Shown in pieces: positions 10,796 through 23,035 of a stretch of 64,000 nucleotides of DNA. The translations under genes were made by a program, and so were the position numbers. Source of the DNA: Mercurialis annua (taxonomy: Eukaryota; Streptophyta; Magnoliopsida; Malpighiales; Euphorbiaceae). Numbering within the stretch: the stretch's first letter is position 1; every line of letters starts with the position of its first letter. The notes below the pieces were generated by a model, which was not told where the DNA came from, did not search any database, and was given only the letters and a program-made list of their open reading frames with translations. The stretch spans positions 70,058,653 to 70,122,652 of the forward strand of contig NC_065572.1 of the NCBI RefSeq assembly GCF_937616625.2, in the 5' to 3' direction.

Positions 10796-13474
10796 CATTT
10801 GACTTAGATTAGATACATAAAGCTGTAAACTACTCTAACAAACTAAATAATTAAAATTGTTATTCAATTTATAATTATCCTTTAATAGTTGTTTCATTTC
10901 GAACGCAAAAACTGCGAACAATAGAGGCGGTGAAGGACATGTGCTCCTTAAATTAAAACATTGATAGATCATTCTTCACATGAGGACTCCCAGTTAGAGA
11001 CTAAGGCATCTCTTCATATCACCCTGATAAGAGACGATTTACACTTCAATTTCATTATGTGTAAATGATGGACATCGTGGCAACTCTACCAATACACACG
11101 AACTGCACAAGGACGTGATAATAAAGACCATGTTCTAACCTATGAACATTATAAATACCTTTTGGACAATGATAAGAGGAGTAGTATTTTTTTAGATCTA
11201 AAAACTCATTTACATTTATTGTTTCTATTAAATATTCCAACTGACTTTAGCATCAGAGTGGTTATCAAACATCATCAGCTTGAAATCTTCAAACCTTTTC
11301 TATTATTTGTATAAAAGGTCTTTAAGGCGATCTCGTGGATTTTCTACATATATTTTCATGTTTAAAATTCAAACTTTAAAACTTTTAATTAAGAAGAAGA
11401 ATAGTGTTGAGGCACATGTCTCTTTGAACCTATTTTGATATATACAATCAATTACATTTATTATGTGTTTAGCGTTTTTCGATTCATGGTGTGAGAAATA
11501 GCACTTTTTGGCATTTCTGCATTGTGCATGACCGTTCACTATTCTGGACGATCATTCATTTTGTTTTAGTCGTGATTCTTCATTGACAAGCAAACTCTTC
11601 AGTGAAAGCAAGTCATTTTGAGCATAAACGACCATATAAACGACCGTTCACTTCAACAAATACTTTTATTTGACTTTATGTATGTTTAACGACTTAATGA
11701 ACATTCTGCAAATGATCTCCTAAAATGGTTTGAACAATCTCCCACTTTTTGGATGATCGTTCACTTTGTAGTATTTTAAAATTTAAAATGATATTGAAAG
11801 TGAATGATTGTTCGTGTAAAAGTAAACGATCGTCCTTTGAATTGCATTTGATGAAGAAAAAAAAGAGGTGTAACAAGATTATTCTCCTTTGAAGCTAATG
11901 AGAGTTTGCCACATCATACAAGAGCCACTTAGTATGAGTACTAACCATTTGTTGAGAGGTTTGAACATTCAGTAAAAATTCAATAGTTAACAAATCTCAC
12001 AAACTTTTCCAATTTAATTTTTGGAGATCAATTTATTAACCTGATTGTTTGTTGTAATTGTTAGATTTTTTTTCACTTTTTGGGTTATTGATTAGTTTTG
12101 TTAATTATGAGTTAGCCAATTAGGAGTTTAATTTTGAGAAAAACTCCAAATTAGATGTTTGAGTTTCAAAACACCATATATAACTTGTAATCAATTTAAT
12201 TTTAGTGCAACTTTAATTTCTGATTGAATAGTGGATGTAGTATTATTTTATAAATCCAAATTATCCTAAAATCTCTTTGTCATCTTCTCTAAATCCTAAT
12301 TTTTTTATTATTTTTTATTAAATAAATTTTAATTTTTTTTTATCCATAGAAATTTTTATTTGTTAATCATACTCTAATTCACCACTTTTAGATTAAAATT
12401 TGGTACTTTAAGTAGCTCTCGTCATTCTATTTTACTCTGCTCATCGAATAATATGTAGTTTAATATAGTAAAACACGTGGCATGCATGTATTGTAAATGC
12501 ATATATTATAACAATAGGTTCCACTTTGTGATGGGATATTTGGAAACAAAGTGTATACCAAGTAAGGCACCTCATATATTGTATTTTAATTATTCATCAT
12601 ATTTTGCCTGCCATTTGATTTAAATCACTGAATAACTTAAGAAAAACTAACATTATAATCACGTGCCCCACTTACTATATTAGTACTGTGTTGAACAAAG
12701 AATTATTCATTTCAAATAATTGTGTAAAATCAAATCCATAATGAATGAAGAATTGAAGAAATTAACACATTGAGACTTAATAATGAATCATTTCAGCTCA
12801 TAAGTCATTTCAAACCAAATATAAATAAAATAAAAAATTGGTTGGATGAGAATTGAGAAGGTAAAGTAGTTTTTATTGCTATAGCTATACATAGTCTACT
12901 GGCTTTCAACCCTCTCATCCATACTCATTTTGAACATATTTTTATAGTCAAAATGATTTCAATTTGATTGGAGAAGAAGAAATCAAGTGAGTATTAGTGG
13001 AGATAAGAGAGTCAATGAAAATTGAAAACACAATCCTAAGCTTTTTGGAAGAATAAGTACTAATTTTTTTTGAAACAGTGGTTCCTAAATTTTTGTATGG
13101 ACTAGATAATTTATAGGGTTAACTTTAACTAAGCCAAGTGAATAAAGAGAGGTTTTTTTTTGATATAAAATAAAGAGAAGTTTTACCTCAATGAGAACCT
13201 CAAGTATTGGGGGTTGTACTCATTACTCGTGACTCATTAGTTCCTTTTGTTTGTAATTTTTTATCGGATTGATTATTTTACATAATAATAATTATACCAC
13301 GTCATTTTATAACAAGTCAATTAATATTACCGATATTAAAATACCAAATTAATTTTATATTTTTTTATTATTAAAAATTCAAACATTATAAATGTCTCAT
13401 TCAGTTTATTGTACATATGACATGACATTGATTTGTTGTATAATGACATGGTATAACTGTTAAATAAATAATCA
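10796..13474. other. Intergenic sequence, possible retroelement debris
   Basis: No gene could be supported. Between about 11540 and 11840 variants of GACCGTTCACT/GATCGTTCACT recur in both orientations, which suggests an old dispersed repeat. The remainder is A/T-rich with only short open frames that lack recognisable motifs. Confidence 0.4.
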
Positions 13475-13483
13475 TTCTTTTTA

Positions 13484-13757
13484 GGAAAAAGGATCATTTA
13501 TACCCCTAAAGTTTGACTCTACAATCAAGTAAGCCTTCAATGTTCGGAAACGTTCAAATATGCCCCAACGTCTTAATAAGTGGACAACCAGGCCTCCATT
13601 TTGACTTATAAATGAGATGTTGGGGGCCTGGTTGTCAAAATTGGAGGGTCTGTTTGTTCATTTTTCTAGACGTTGGGAGCATATTTGAACCTTTCCACAT
13701 GTTGAGGGCTTGCTTGATCCTAACTCCAAATTTTAAGGGCAAAAATGACCCCTTCCC
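13484..13757. mobile_element. 274-bp MULE-type MITE, copy A
   Basis: The ends GGAAAAAGGATCATTT and, in reverse, GGGAAGGGGTCATTT are inverted repeats that continue inward through CTAAAGTTTGA/TTAAAATTTGG. An exact 9-bp duplication TTCTTTTTA flanks it (13475-13483 and 13758-13766). It is colinear with 49336-49609 and with the nested copy at 741-3157. Confidence 0.9.
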
Positions 13758-14049
13758 TTCTTTTTATCCTAAAAGTTCATAAAATATTAGTCAATGGTCA
13801 ATAAAAAAAGGCTTAGAGCTACGATTATTATTTTCTAATTTCCAAACCAGGGGAAGAATCTTGATTTTTTTTGACATGCGCATAATCTTGATTAGATTGT
13901 TTGTTCAGGAAAAATGAACTTATATCTCAATATCCGTTCCATTTTAATCCTAACCTTAAAATTAAAAGATTCTTTTTGAAAAATACTCAATTTATTGAAA
14001 GTATTTTAAAAAATATAGACTAAATTAATTATTTTGAGATCAACACAAT

Positions 14050-14862
14050 TTTCAATCTAAAATAATCTAGCCGTCTCTCTCTTTGAGAAACCTCTCAAAC
14101 CCTAGTAAGTTTTCTTATTTTTGTCATTTGGGAGGTGGTTTTTGGCCATTCTTGGCCTAAAATCACCTCCCTAATCTCTCATATTCAGTCTTTTTAGCTT
14201 TTTTCATAGTTTTTATCTTTAATTTTGAATAAAATTTCTTTCTTGGCCATTTATGGTCTAGATTTAAAAATTATTTTTTATTCTAGTATCTTAATTTCAT
14301 TAGATCTGATCTAATCGAAATTAAGAATAGTTTATTTTCATCGTTAGAGATGAAATTGTTTTTTGCGATGCAAGCGACTTGGATCTCTAAAACAATTAGA
14401 GCCACCATCTTACGACGGATTTCATCAAATATCGGTATGTTTTGCGTCAATATCGATGATGTCTTTAATGTTCAAGAGAAGAGATATGTCACAGAAGATG
14501 TGATCAGAGACTTTAACGATGAAGTTATAGCTGCTAGCTGTAGCAGTCGTGCGATTAAAGGTAGTATTATCATGGCGAGCGAAGCTAATCTAATTCCCTT
14601 TATTTTAAAGGTTGTAATGGATGTCTTCAACAACAACTCTTTGCTTTGTAATATTATCAGTTTAATAGCACATGACTACTTTAGCTTAATTGAGATGCAT
14701 AAATGTTGTTTTAATAGAAAATCTCATGTGGTAGCATATGACTATTTTAGTTTATCTAATTAGTTGGGGCATGTCCCTCCAATTATCAAATTTTATGTAT
14801 TGGCTGATTAATCAGCTTTTAATTAATAGAACTTTTTATCTCAAAAAAAAAAAATTGCAATA
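14050..14862 (+). mobile_element. Truncated LINE-like element with RNase H remnant
   Basis: An open frame at 14350-14763 (137 residues) ends in a pattern like the C-terminal half of LINE-type RNase H: an acidic Ala-Glu helix (ASEANLIPFILKVV), then a HVVAYDYFSLS tail like the NxVAHxLAxxxL helix of that domain. It is followed by an A12 run at about 14845. Upstream, about 14060-14340 resembles a 5' leader with AAACCCTAG. The reverse transcriptase and endonuclease are absent, so this would be an internally deleted copy. No target duplication was found; the boundaries and family are uncertain. Confidence 0.4.
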
Positions 14863-15443
14863 ATATGTGGTTTATTTAAGAAAATTGTAGCTCATACGTG
14901 CTATAAATTCTTAACTAGAAATACGTAATTTTCTTCTTCTTTTTCATTCCCATTTCATTTTTTATTTTAATTGTCAACTATTCGAGTAAAACCTAGGTCT
15001 AAGTGAAGATTAATCTTTGATTTTCATCTTTTTTCTGTTTATTGTGTCTTTTCTTTCAATCAAAGCTGAAAAACTCCAATTTTAAGAAACATATACATTT
15101 AGTTTTGATTTTTTTTTCCAGCTTTGTAATCAAAAGCAAATATTTCGAACTAATCTCTAACACTTGTCAAACTCTAAGTGGTTCTAACTAATTAACTAAT
15201 CAGCTATGATTATAAGAATTAACCGTAGTTGAAGCAACACAAATGACATGCTACTGTAGCTAAGTTGATGGAGAACATGAACTGTTCTCATGAAGCGTAG
15301 AAGCAGAGAAATATTCCGCTGTTACTTTTTCAATCATAGCTAAGAAAATTGTTCAACTACAAAGAACTTCATAAAAAGACAGGGAACAATCAAATTTTCA
15401 GTATACTGATTTTTATATTATAATATTTTTTTGTATATAAATA

Positions 15444-15826
15444 GTCTTAATTACTTAAAAACCACCCACCTTGAATTTTTTTTTCGTTTATACCCTGATC
15501 TAGGAAAAAGTTCATTTATACCCTGACGTATGCGTTTATGTTTCACCTCTACCCCGAAGCACTAAATTAACCTCTTTTCATCTAAAAAAAGTTTAAAATA
15601 GTCCTTCATTTAAAGAAAAATTCATTTCTAATTAATCTCTAATTAGCTTAGGTTAAAAATGAAGAACTATTTTAAATTTTTTTTTTTAATGAAAAGAGGT
15701 TAATTTAGTGCCTCGGGGTAGAGGTGAAACATAAATACATACGTCAGGATATAAATGAATTTTTTCCTAGGTCAGGGTATAAACGAAAAAAAAGTTCAAG
15801 GTGAGTGGTTTTTAAGTAATTAAACC
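15444..15826. mobile_element. MULE-type MITE (383 bp)
   Basis: Inverted repeats of about 170 bp nearly meet in the middle; the ends are GTCTTAATTACTTAAAAACC and, reversed, GGTTTAATTACTTAAAAACC. An exact 9-bp duplication ATATAAATA flanks it (15435-15443 and 15827-15835). There is no coding content. Confidence 0.9.
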
Positions 15827-15835
15827 ATATAAATA

Positions 15836-16884
15836 TGTTTTGCCTACTTTGAAATTTAAATACATTTTATGCCTATCTTAATAACATGCATTGTAATTTA
15901 AATTTTTGCTTTGTATACCTTATGTATATTTTAATAACATTATTATTGCTAATGGTATTTAGTAATATCTTAATGTATATTTTAATAACATGTTTTGTGT
16001 TTTTACTTACAGTGTTGCGCAGAGATGGATTGCAAATAGGATGGAAAAAAATACATGTTTTAATTTATTTTATTATACTTTTTTTATAAGGAGTGATGTT
16101 AAACTGTTTATTAACAATATTTTATCTTAATAAAATTTTAATTAATTAATTATATTATGTAAAAAAGAACATGTAAATATATGAAAAGGATTTTTTTATA
16201 AAATTTGAAAGCTTACAAATGAACCTTTGCAAAATTTAAAACTCCAATTCAAAAATACGTATTATTGTAAAAATTAAAAGTTTCAGTACATGTTTTTGCA
16301 AACTTGAAAGATTATTAAATATTATTTGCAAAGCGATTAACACGTATGTAATTGTGTAATTAGTTTCTTTTCACATGTAGAGTCTAGTTTCCTCTAAAAT
16401 TAATACGAAAATAATGGTGGGCTTTTCTAGAAAGGTAAAAATAGATTGTGGGCTTGGTACAGTTCAATCAATATTTCTGTTGTTTCACTTACGGCTGTGC
16501 ATGGGTCTAGTTTAGAAGTTTCTGAACCGAGCCGAAAATATAAAAGTTGAAAATATCAAAGTCGGATGGTGTCTAAAAGTTTATTTTATATGATTTTATA
16601 TCTTAGTTAGATATTTATACCAAAAACTATTTGAAACGTCTAGAAGTGTACTTAAATGAAAATTTGAAATTATGACCAAATTAATATGATATTTTACCAA
16701 GATTTAAAGTGGATTGTTTAATACTGATAGAATTTCATTAATTTTTTTTTTATCAATAATTCAGATAATATTTGATAATACTTTGAATAATCTTTTTTAG
16801 TATTTCGACAATGTTGTATTAATATATGAATCGTGTTGTATTTAGCTATCTCATTAATTAATGTGATATAATTAAGCAAAGTTG
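15836..16884. other. AT-rich intergenic sequence
   Basis: Only one small open frame (15886-16089) occurs. It has no recognisable motif and its composition matches its surroundings. I see no RNA gene or bounded repeat. Confidence 0.5.
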
Positions 16885-16899
16885 GAGAATGTGCTCGTA

Positions 16900-17062
16900 C
16901 ACTTGAAGTCTTGGCCCAGTGGCCAAGATCTTAGGATGGTATATGAAGTTGGGGGTTCGACTTTCAATTCTCTTTGCCTAATTAAAAAATGTCCAACACT
17001 AATAACTAACTTCCGATAATCTCCACTAACAATTAAAGTAGATCTATTTTTGAAAAAATAGA
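16900..17062 (+). mobile_element. tRNA-derived SINE (163 bp)
   Basis: A box A-like TGGCCCAGTGGCCAAG at about 16912 and a box B-like GGGTTCGACTTTC at about 16952 are spaced as in tRNA-derived Pol III promoters. The unit is flanked by an exact 15-bp direct repeat, GAGAATGTGCTCGTA (16885-16899 and 17063-17077), as expected for target-primed insertion. The tail is A-rich. It does not fold as a functional tRNA. Confidence 0.85.
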
Positions 17063-17322
17063 GAGAATGTGCTCGTAATAATAAATAATACTAAACCTAT
17101 TTTCATCTAATAGAAAACTTAGAGAATGTGTCTGATTATCACAAATGAAATTAAACTCGATAGAGCGTCCAAAATGTGTTGATATTAGAAATCAACATAA
17201 TGTGAATAATGATTGCATATAACTTATTCCCTGGTGAATAAAAATGCACCCATGAAAAATAAGAAAATTACTACACAAGAATAGAAAGAATTCAGATTGG
17301 ATAAGACTGTATTAGATGGAGA

Positions 17323-19028
17323 TCAAGTATGTCGGGGTTTATGTTTGGATTGCCATTCTGTTCTTGCTCGGACAATCTCCGCCTTATCGGCTTGCATCCG
17401 AAGCAAGTGCGTATACTTTAAATCAGTTTTGCGGTTATTATCTGAATCTTCTGTTGTTCTTGTTAATGACTCTAGCAAATTTGATTGTCTACACTCTCTT
17501 CTGTACTCCAGGGTCATGCTTCTCATGTTGTAATCTTCCAGCACATTTGTCGGTACACTCTGTATTTCGCATCCTCGTAATATATGAAATTTAGACTTTT
17601 AATTACAGAAAAAAATTATTTTAATTTAGGTTTGGGCAGATAAAATTACCTCCAAAATCCATCCAATGTATTTGACATTATTTACATGTTGATTGGCATC
17701 CATGTCACTCCATCTGGGCTGCATTTATATGAACACAAGCAATCAATGAATATGTACAATATTACTAATTAAGTAGTAGCAATTGAAAGGAGAAAAGATC
17801 ATAATTATAAAAGTTACCGCAAGGCCAGATCGGATTCTCTCTGCAGTTTCATCGGTAAGTTTATCAATTTTCTCAACATCATTGTTCTCTTTAGTAATTG
17901 CAATCCTACTCGTATAAAATGGTACCAATTCCTGCCTGACTTGCTCTGGGATTTTTGACAGTTTTCTTGTTTCTCTGTTCATTATCACCCATGTGCTGCA
18001 TTCAGTACAACACGAAAATGAGTACACTGAAAATAAAGAGAATGTCGAAACATAAAACGACGAAATAAATATCAAAAGGCGATTTTCTTTTAAATTAACA
18101 TTTTAAGTATAGAGTTGCGGAGTTTTTAAAGTATTTCTAAAAATGAAAATAAAAACGAAAAGCAGAAGCATAACATTCCACCTTGTTGCTTTTGTTATGA
18201 TTTCTTTAGTTTTATAATCTCTAATTATCCAATCTCTACGCATTCCGTTCTTCCCTGCTGCATCAACCCAAGTTTCAATCTCAACAACATCTCCCCTGCA
18301 ATCAAATTCCATTTTCAAAGAATTATCATTATGAAAATTTCAATCTGAAAATTTCAGGTTTATTTTTTTTCAAGAATTGTAGAGATTATACCAACAGCTG
18401 TATCTTTGAACTTGAATATGAATACGAGTGACTACCCAAATTAATTTCCTCAGGCTCATCTCTCTGGTAGCACCAAACCCACTTCCGGCCAGACCGGAGC
18501 TCGTGACATGGTTGAGCGCAGTTTCCTGAACGATCATCCCATCAAATTCCATTAATTAAAAATTTATTTTCCCTACATATTTTTTTGAAATGGTAGGAGA
18601 AATAAAACACACGATCTAGCAGAATTGCTGCCTGGCGCTTATACCATATAGCTGCGGATTGATATTTTCCGTACATAAATTGAATGTTAGTGACTAACCT
18701 GAAGGAGATTCATCAATGTTTCCATAGTTGCAGTTTTGTCAGGTCCGATCTCATAAGACCGAATAATAAATGTCTGACTAAAGACCAATCTTTCTTCAAG
18801 AAATCTTCCAAATAACCATTTATGAAGTGGTTCAGTATCTACATATGAATTACTACTCTCTGTAACATTAATCCCAATCCCGTTCACTTTTTTCCCATTG
18901 AATGTTTCCAATTCCTGAGAATTGCCAGCACTTGCTTTCAGGCAAAATCTTGATTTTTTTGGTGCAATCAAACTGAATCCTGACATGGTCAAAGCCATGT
19001 CAGCTCTAAGATTAATATTTGCAGCCAT
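17323..19028 (-). CDS. FATB: FatB-type acyl-ACP thioesterase, chloroplast
   Basis: This enzyme family hydrolyses acyl-ACP in the plastid stroma and so ends fatty-acid elongation and releases free fatty acids. I assembled six exons on the minus strand with consistent phases and GT-AG borders: 19028-18699, 18525-18392, 18295-18182, 17995-17818, 17718-17650 and 17559-17323, giving 353 residues. The start is the only in-frame ATG before a serine- and lysine-rich segment that looks like a transit peptide. Family landmarks are IIRSYEIGPDKTATMETLMN, WVVTRIHIQV, GDVVEIETW, RRDWIIRD, the catalytic Asn/His segment MDANQHVNNVKYIGWILE, and the catalytic Cys in LEYRRECRQ. The GDVV/WILE/EYRREC wording is FatB rather than FatA. 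It is shorter than typical FatB (about 400 residues) because the N-terminal hydrophobic anchor and the WKPRRPDML-type segment are absent, so it may be a diverged paralogue. No frameshift or stop was seen. Confidence 0.9.
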
Positions 19029-19974
19029 TGATTTGGTTTTAATTAATACTATGAGAAAAATTCAAGTTTGTTAATTATTAGCTCAGGTTGCTTTGTGTAA
19101 GAGGAGAGAATTGTTAATTTCCAAGTGTTAGTTGGTCTAATTAACGACTTAATTAATTTACAAATTAAGAACATGAAAAATTAGACGGATTAAGACAAGA
19201 TTATGAAAAAAATAAAGGAGAAATTAGTGTTGGAAAGGATGGACTAAGAGAGGAAGAATAGCTGCTCAACTACTCTAATGGGTGGCAGAGAATATTGGAG
19301 ATGGTTCAATCGTTTGTTTGCACGCAAATGATGAGGATTTTTGAATGGTTTCAATTGTTTTTGTATGATATTATGCCATGCTAATTAAGCTTACCATATC
19401 TCGTGGGCAATTTATAGCAATGACCAAATATATATAAATTGAATCCTAACCAAACCAAAATAATAATTTGGTCTAGTCGGATATTTTGATAAACTAAATA
19501 ACCGACTTTCATTACTAATAATTATTTATAAATTAGTTTTTGTATTACTTATTCATTACATACAAATTCAGGAGGCAAATGGATATTTTAATCATATTAA
19601 AAATTTATGAGAATGTCTAAAATATCTAAGTAACATTATATATATAATTTGATTAATGTGGAAATATTAGATCGAAAACTGAATCAAACCAAATTAGCAA
19701 GAATTTTATAACCATAACATATAACATACTAATTAACAGAAAAAGATCTAAAATTTAATTTAGTTTGGCCTCCCAAATAATACACACCCATAGCAATTGA
19801 GGTGTTAAAATAGCTCTTTTGATAGAGTTCCATAACCTGAATCCATAAAAAAACTAGAAACATTCTACATTGTCTTCAAGTTATCATCAAAATACTTTAA
19901 ATAAAAAAATCCATAGCAAAATAAATTTCACTAAGAATTGATATCAGTTAGTTGCCCATTCTCTGGTTTTTTTA
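19029..19974. other. FatB upstream region and intergenic DNA
   Basis: The thioesterase promoter should lie in the first few hundred bases (it is read from right to left), but no convincing TATA box or bounded repeat was found. The rest is AT-rich without a supported gene. Confidence 0.4.
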
Positions 19975-20248
19975 GGACATGTTTGGATCAATTCCAGTAT
20001 AAAATTCATTTCAATTTATTTCATTTTTAAATGAATTTGAAATAAAAATCATTTGAAAAATGAATTTTTAAATTTGATTTTTCGAATTTTAAATACGAAA
20101 ATAATATTAAATTAAGCGAAATGAATTGAATATTTTATTTTGAGTATAAATATAAATTTAAATTGTGAGAAATCATTTGAGCCAAACACATATTTTGTAG
20201 AAATTTAATTGAATTCCATAATAAAATTCATTTGAACCAAACAGACCC
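19975..20248. mobile_element. PIF/Harbinger-type MITE
   Basis: The ends GGACATGTTTGG and, in reverse, GGGTCTGTTTGG are flanked on both sides by TTA (19972-19974 and 20249-20251). Internal AAATGAATTTT words occur on both arms. It has no coding content. Confidence 0.75.
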
Positions 20249-20267
20249 TTAGTTCAAACAAATACTA

Positions 20268-20816
20268 TAGAGAAATTCTTAGATAGATTTGGTATACCAC
20301 ATCATCTGTGAATTAGTCTATCATAATATAGATCTGTTCATGGGCTTGGGTATCCGGCCCGCCCGTCCAAACTTGTTCTCTTAGGGCCAGGCTTGGACAT
20401 CAATTTTTGGTCCCAAACCCGGCCCGAGCCCAAGCCCGAGCCCGAAAAAGCCACGATTTTTTATGGGCGGGCTCGGGCTTCTAATATTATAAAAAAACAA
20501 TGTAAGTCCGCCCAAACCCGATTCAAACCCGTAAAAATAGTGCATTAGGGCCGTGTTTGGATAGTATATTTAAAGCCATAAGCGGGCTTGGGCTTGTCTT
20601 TAAAAAAGTCAAACATGCCTAAGCCCGGCCTATGAACAGGTCTAGCACAATATGACACGTTATTAAAATAGTGACACTATTGTAATTTTATTTATTATTT
20701 TTTTACACTTTTGATTAATAATATTACGATAGAATTATTATTTTAATAACATCGTAATGTAATTGATTTAGTTCATAAATGACGTGGTGGACTGACTCTA
20801 CGTAAGAATTTCTCAA
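20268..20816. mobile_element. TIR MITE interrupted by a hAT-like MITE
   Basis: The inverted ends TAGAGAAATTCTTAG and, in reverse, TTGAGAAATTCTTAC continue inward through CCACRTCATYTRTGAAYTA. A second copy is at 24006-24229. Removing the nested 316-bp element plus one 8-bp duplication leaves 225 bp, against 224 bp for the other copy. The target duplication of the host element is unclear, so the superfamily is not assigned. Confidence 0.65.
20329..20644. mobile_element. hAT-like MITE (316 bp), nested
   Basis: The ends TAGATCTGTTCATGGGC and, in reverse, TAGACCTGTTCATAGGC are inverted repeats. The flanks TCATAATA (20321-20328) and GCACAATA (20645-20652) form an 8-bp duplication with two differences, as in hAT elements. 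The interior is unusually GC-rich for this window and repeats GAGCCC/GGGCTC words. Confidence 0.65.
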
Positions 20817-20890
20817 CTATATATTAGGGATTAACCACAAGATGAGTTCGTAATGAATCGTCATTATGTGTATATTTGTTGAATGAATTT

Positions 20891-21435
20891 TAAATCAGAC
20901 AAGGAAAGGGCCCATTCAAAAAGCCCAAACTTTCCTGGATACACTTTTGCATTGTCTAGTAATATCCATTCACAAAATTTAAGGCAAAGCCCAGTCCAGT
21001 CATAAGTAAATGGACCTTCTTGCAATTAGCACGTGTCACCGACATCATTCATCATCACATGAACACGTGGCTTCACCTCTGGGAAAGGGCGAACTCATTA
21101 ATTTTAATTATTATCATATTCATATGAATTAAATAATTGCAATTAAAGGTAAAGATTTGAAGATCCAGCGTGCACATCCATGCTTTTACTTCCCATCTGG
21201 ACGGTGCTAAATCCCCTTCGACACGTTTAAGGCAGAATCCGATACCGGCTATGATCTATCCACGTGTCCCTTATACCCTCGTATAAGTATTCCTTTGCAC
21301 AATCAAACGGCTTCTCAAATTGTCTTCTTCCTATTTAACAATCTTCAAACCGTTTTCTCATTTGTCATTTGATTCAATACCCACATCACTTGTGTTTTTT
21401 TCTTAGTGACAAACTCGCAACAAGAACAAATTAAA
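20891..21435 (+). promoter_or_regulatory. HVA22 gene 1 promoter with DRE and ABRE sites
   Basis: An ABRE-like ACGTGTC at 21031-21037 directly abuts a DRE/CRT core ACCGAC at 21038-21043. A second G-box CACGTG lies at 21064-21069 and a third CACGTGTCC at 21261-21269. The DRE-to-G-box spacing of 26 bp is kept in two related copies in this window (23608/23634 exactly, 29746/29773 by 27). ABREs bind ABA-activated bZIP factors and DREs bind DREB/CBF factors, so ABA, drought or cold control is the likely reading. This is inference from motifs only. Confidence 0.65.
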
Positions 21436-22246
21436 ATGAGTCGATTTTGGACTTTTCTCACTCATGTTCATGGAATTTCTGGGTAATTATTTCGATTTTT
21501 TTCTTGATAATTCATTACTATGTTAATGATATTTTATTTATTTTTTCATCTAATTTTGTTTCTATGTATGTTTTACGATGTGCAGGCCTGTCTTGATGTT
21601 GCTGTACCCCTTGTAAGAATCTTTATATTTATTTTTTGAGTAATTATATTTCATATATCTGTGATATTTGAATATTAATTTTGTTTTTCTTTGTTGTTTT
21701 AATTACTTAGATATGCATCTGTGATGGCCATAGAGAGCCCTTCTAAACTGGATGATGAACAGTGGCTTGCATACTGGATTCTGTATTCGTTTCTAACTCT
21801 TACAGAGATGGTCCTCCAGTCCATTTTAGAATGGTAATCAATAAACAAATTAATTTGTTCACATATATATGATAATTAATTGTTTATGATTTATTAGTTT
21901 AATTGATTGATTAAAATTTGCAGGATTCCAATATGGTATACAGTGAAGTTAGTGTTGGTGGGATGGCTAGTTTTGCCACAGTTCAGGGGAGCAGCTTTCA
22001 TATATGAAAGATTTGTGAGGGCCAACTTGAAGAAATATAGTGGTGGAGTAAGCGATCATCATCATCATGATTCTCATCAAACTTCGCAGAGTGTCAAGGG
22101 CAAGAACAAGTTTGTTCAGTTCATAACCCCTAAAAAAGTATGTCTCTAACTTGTAATCCAAGTTATCCTTCATTTGATTTAATTTTGTTCATTTAACGAA
22201 TAAAGTGATGATTTTGCATGTTCAGGGAGAGCATGAAGTTTACTAA
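21436..22246 (+). CDS. HVA22-like protein (TB2/DP1 family), copy 1
   Basis: HVA22 proteins are plant relatives of the ER-shaping REEP/Yop1/DP1 proteins, and many are induced by ABA and stress. Five exons with GT-AG borders and matching phases are 21436-21482, 21586-21612, 21711-21833, 21924-22137 and 22226-22246, giving 143 residues. The start context is followed by MSRFWTFLTHVHGISG. Membrane hairpin segments are PVLMLLYPLYASVMAI, then WLAYWILYSFL to the MVLQSIL stretch, then the VKLVLVGWLVLPQ segment. The family signatures LDDEQWLAYWI and LPQFRGAAFIYERFVR are both present. A His-rich stretch (HHHHDSHQ) follows in the cytosolic tail. Exon sizes match the second copy at 30043-30845 apart from small length changes in the first and fourth exons. 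Confidence 0.93.
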
Positions 22247-22920
22247 AGCTGGGAGCTGATAAAGAGGAGAATTAATTTCAAACTTGATGACTGGTGCCTT
22301 GTTGCTTTCGGTTTCAGGCTTTTTTTCTTTGTTGGTTTTTGTAAATATTTTCAACTTTAAATGACTCTAATGTATTACTACCTTTTACCGGTTAAATGGG
22401 CACATTTGTGCACTTTTATGTTCTAATTAGTTGGTGTTATCTTTGATTAGGGTTACACTTGTCTAGCTTGTGGGTCCATTGATAACTTCGCTTTACCTAA
22501 TGAATGGATTTATGTATGATGTAATATCCATGCCCGACCTTAGGTGCCTATGCCTAGGGCCACAAATATTAGAGGGCCCCATATTTATATGGGGCTATTA
22601 AAAAAATAAATATAATAGTATTAAATATTTTTGATGTTTTATTATTTTTTTGTGTGATAGATGTAATTTTTAGTTGTTTACTACAATGGTCTGTGGAACA
22701 TCAGTGCCAGTGACGATTATAGGAAATACTCCCTCTGGAAATTAATTGATTTAACATTAAGAAATGCTATAATTAATTAATTAATTTAAATAGTTAAATA
22801 TAGGCCATTAATTATGATGAATAAAGTAAACACAGCGATGATTCTTTGTTTGTTACTGCTTTACGAGCCACAGTGACTACTATGAATATTGAATTATTGA
22901 AGAACATCACTGGAGGATCT
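22247..22920. other. HVA22 gene 1 3' region and intergenic DNA
   Basis: This contains the likely 3' UTR of HVA22 gene 1, with AATGAATGG-like and T-rich stretches, then AT-rich sequence. A fragment around 22530-22610 has inverted GGGCC/GGCCC words typical of decayed repeats, but no bounds could be set. Confidence 0.4.
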
Positions 22921-23030
22921 CAAACCTCTGGCGCATTTGAAGAAGGTCACAAGTCCTTTAAGTGTGCGTGAGGTTGGGGTTCGAATCCCGACTCCCTTCC
23001 AGGTCATGGTTTGTCTTAAGGGTTGTAATT
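22921..23030 (+). mobile_element. Possible SINE fragment
   Basis: A good box B-like GGGGTTCGAATCCCGAC occurs at about 22977, preceded by tRNA-like sequence from about 22940. Box A is weak and no flanking duplication was found, so this is only a candidate. Confidence 0.3.
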
Positions 23031-23035
23031 GAGTC

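Noticed and set aside
16905..16980. tRNA gene
   Set aside because: Box A and box B are present, but the acceptor and anticodon stems do not form and the unit has SINE-type flanking duplications.
22730..22760. Stowaway end CTCCCTCTGG
   Set aside because: No matching opposite end was found.
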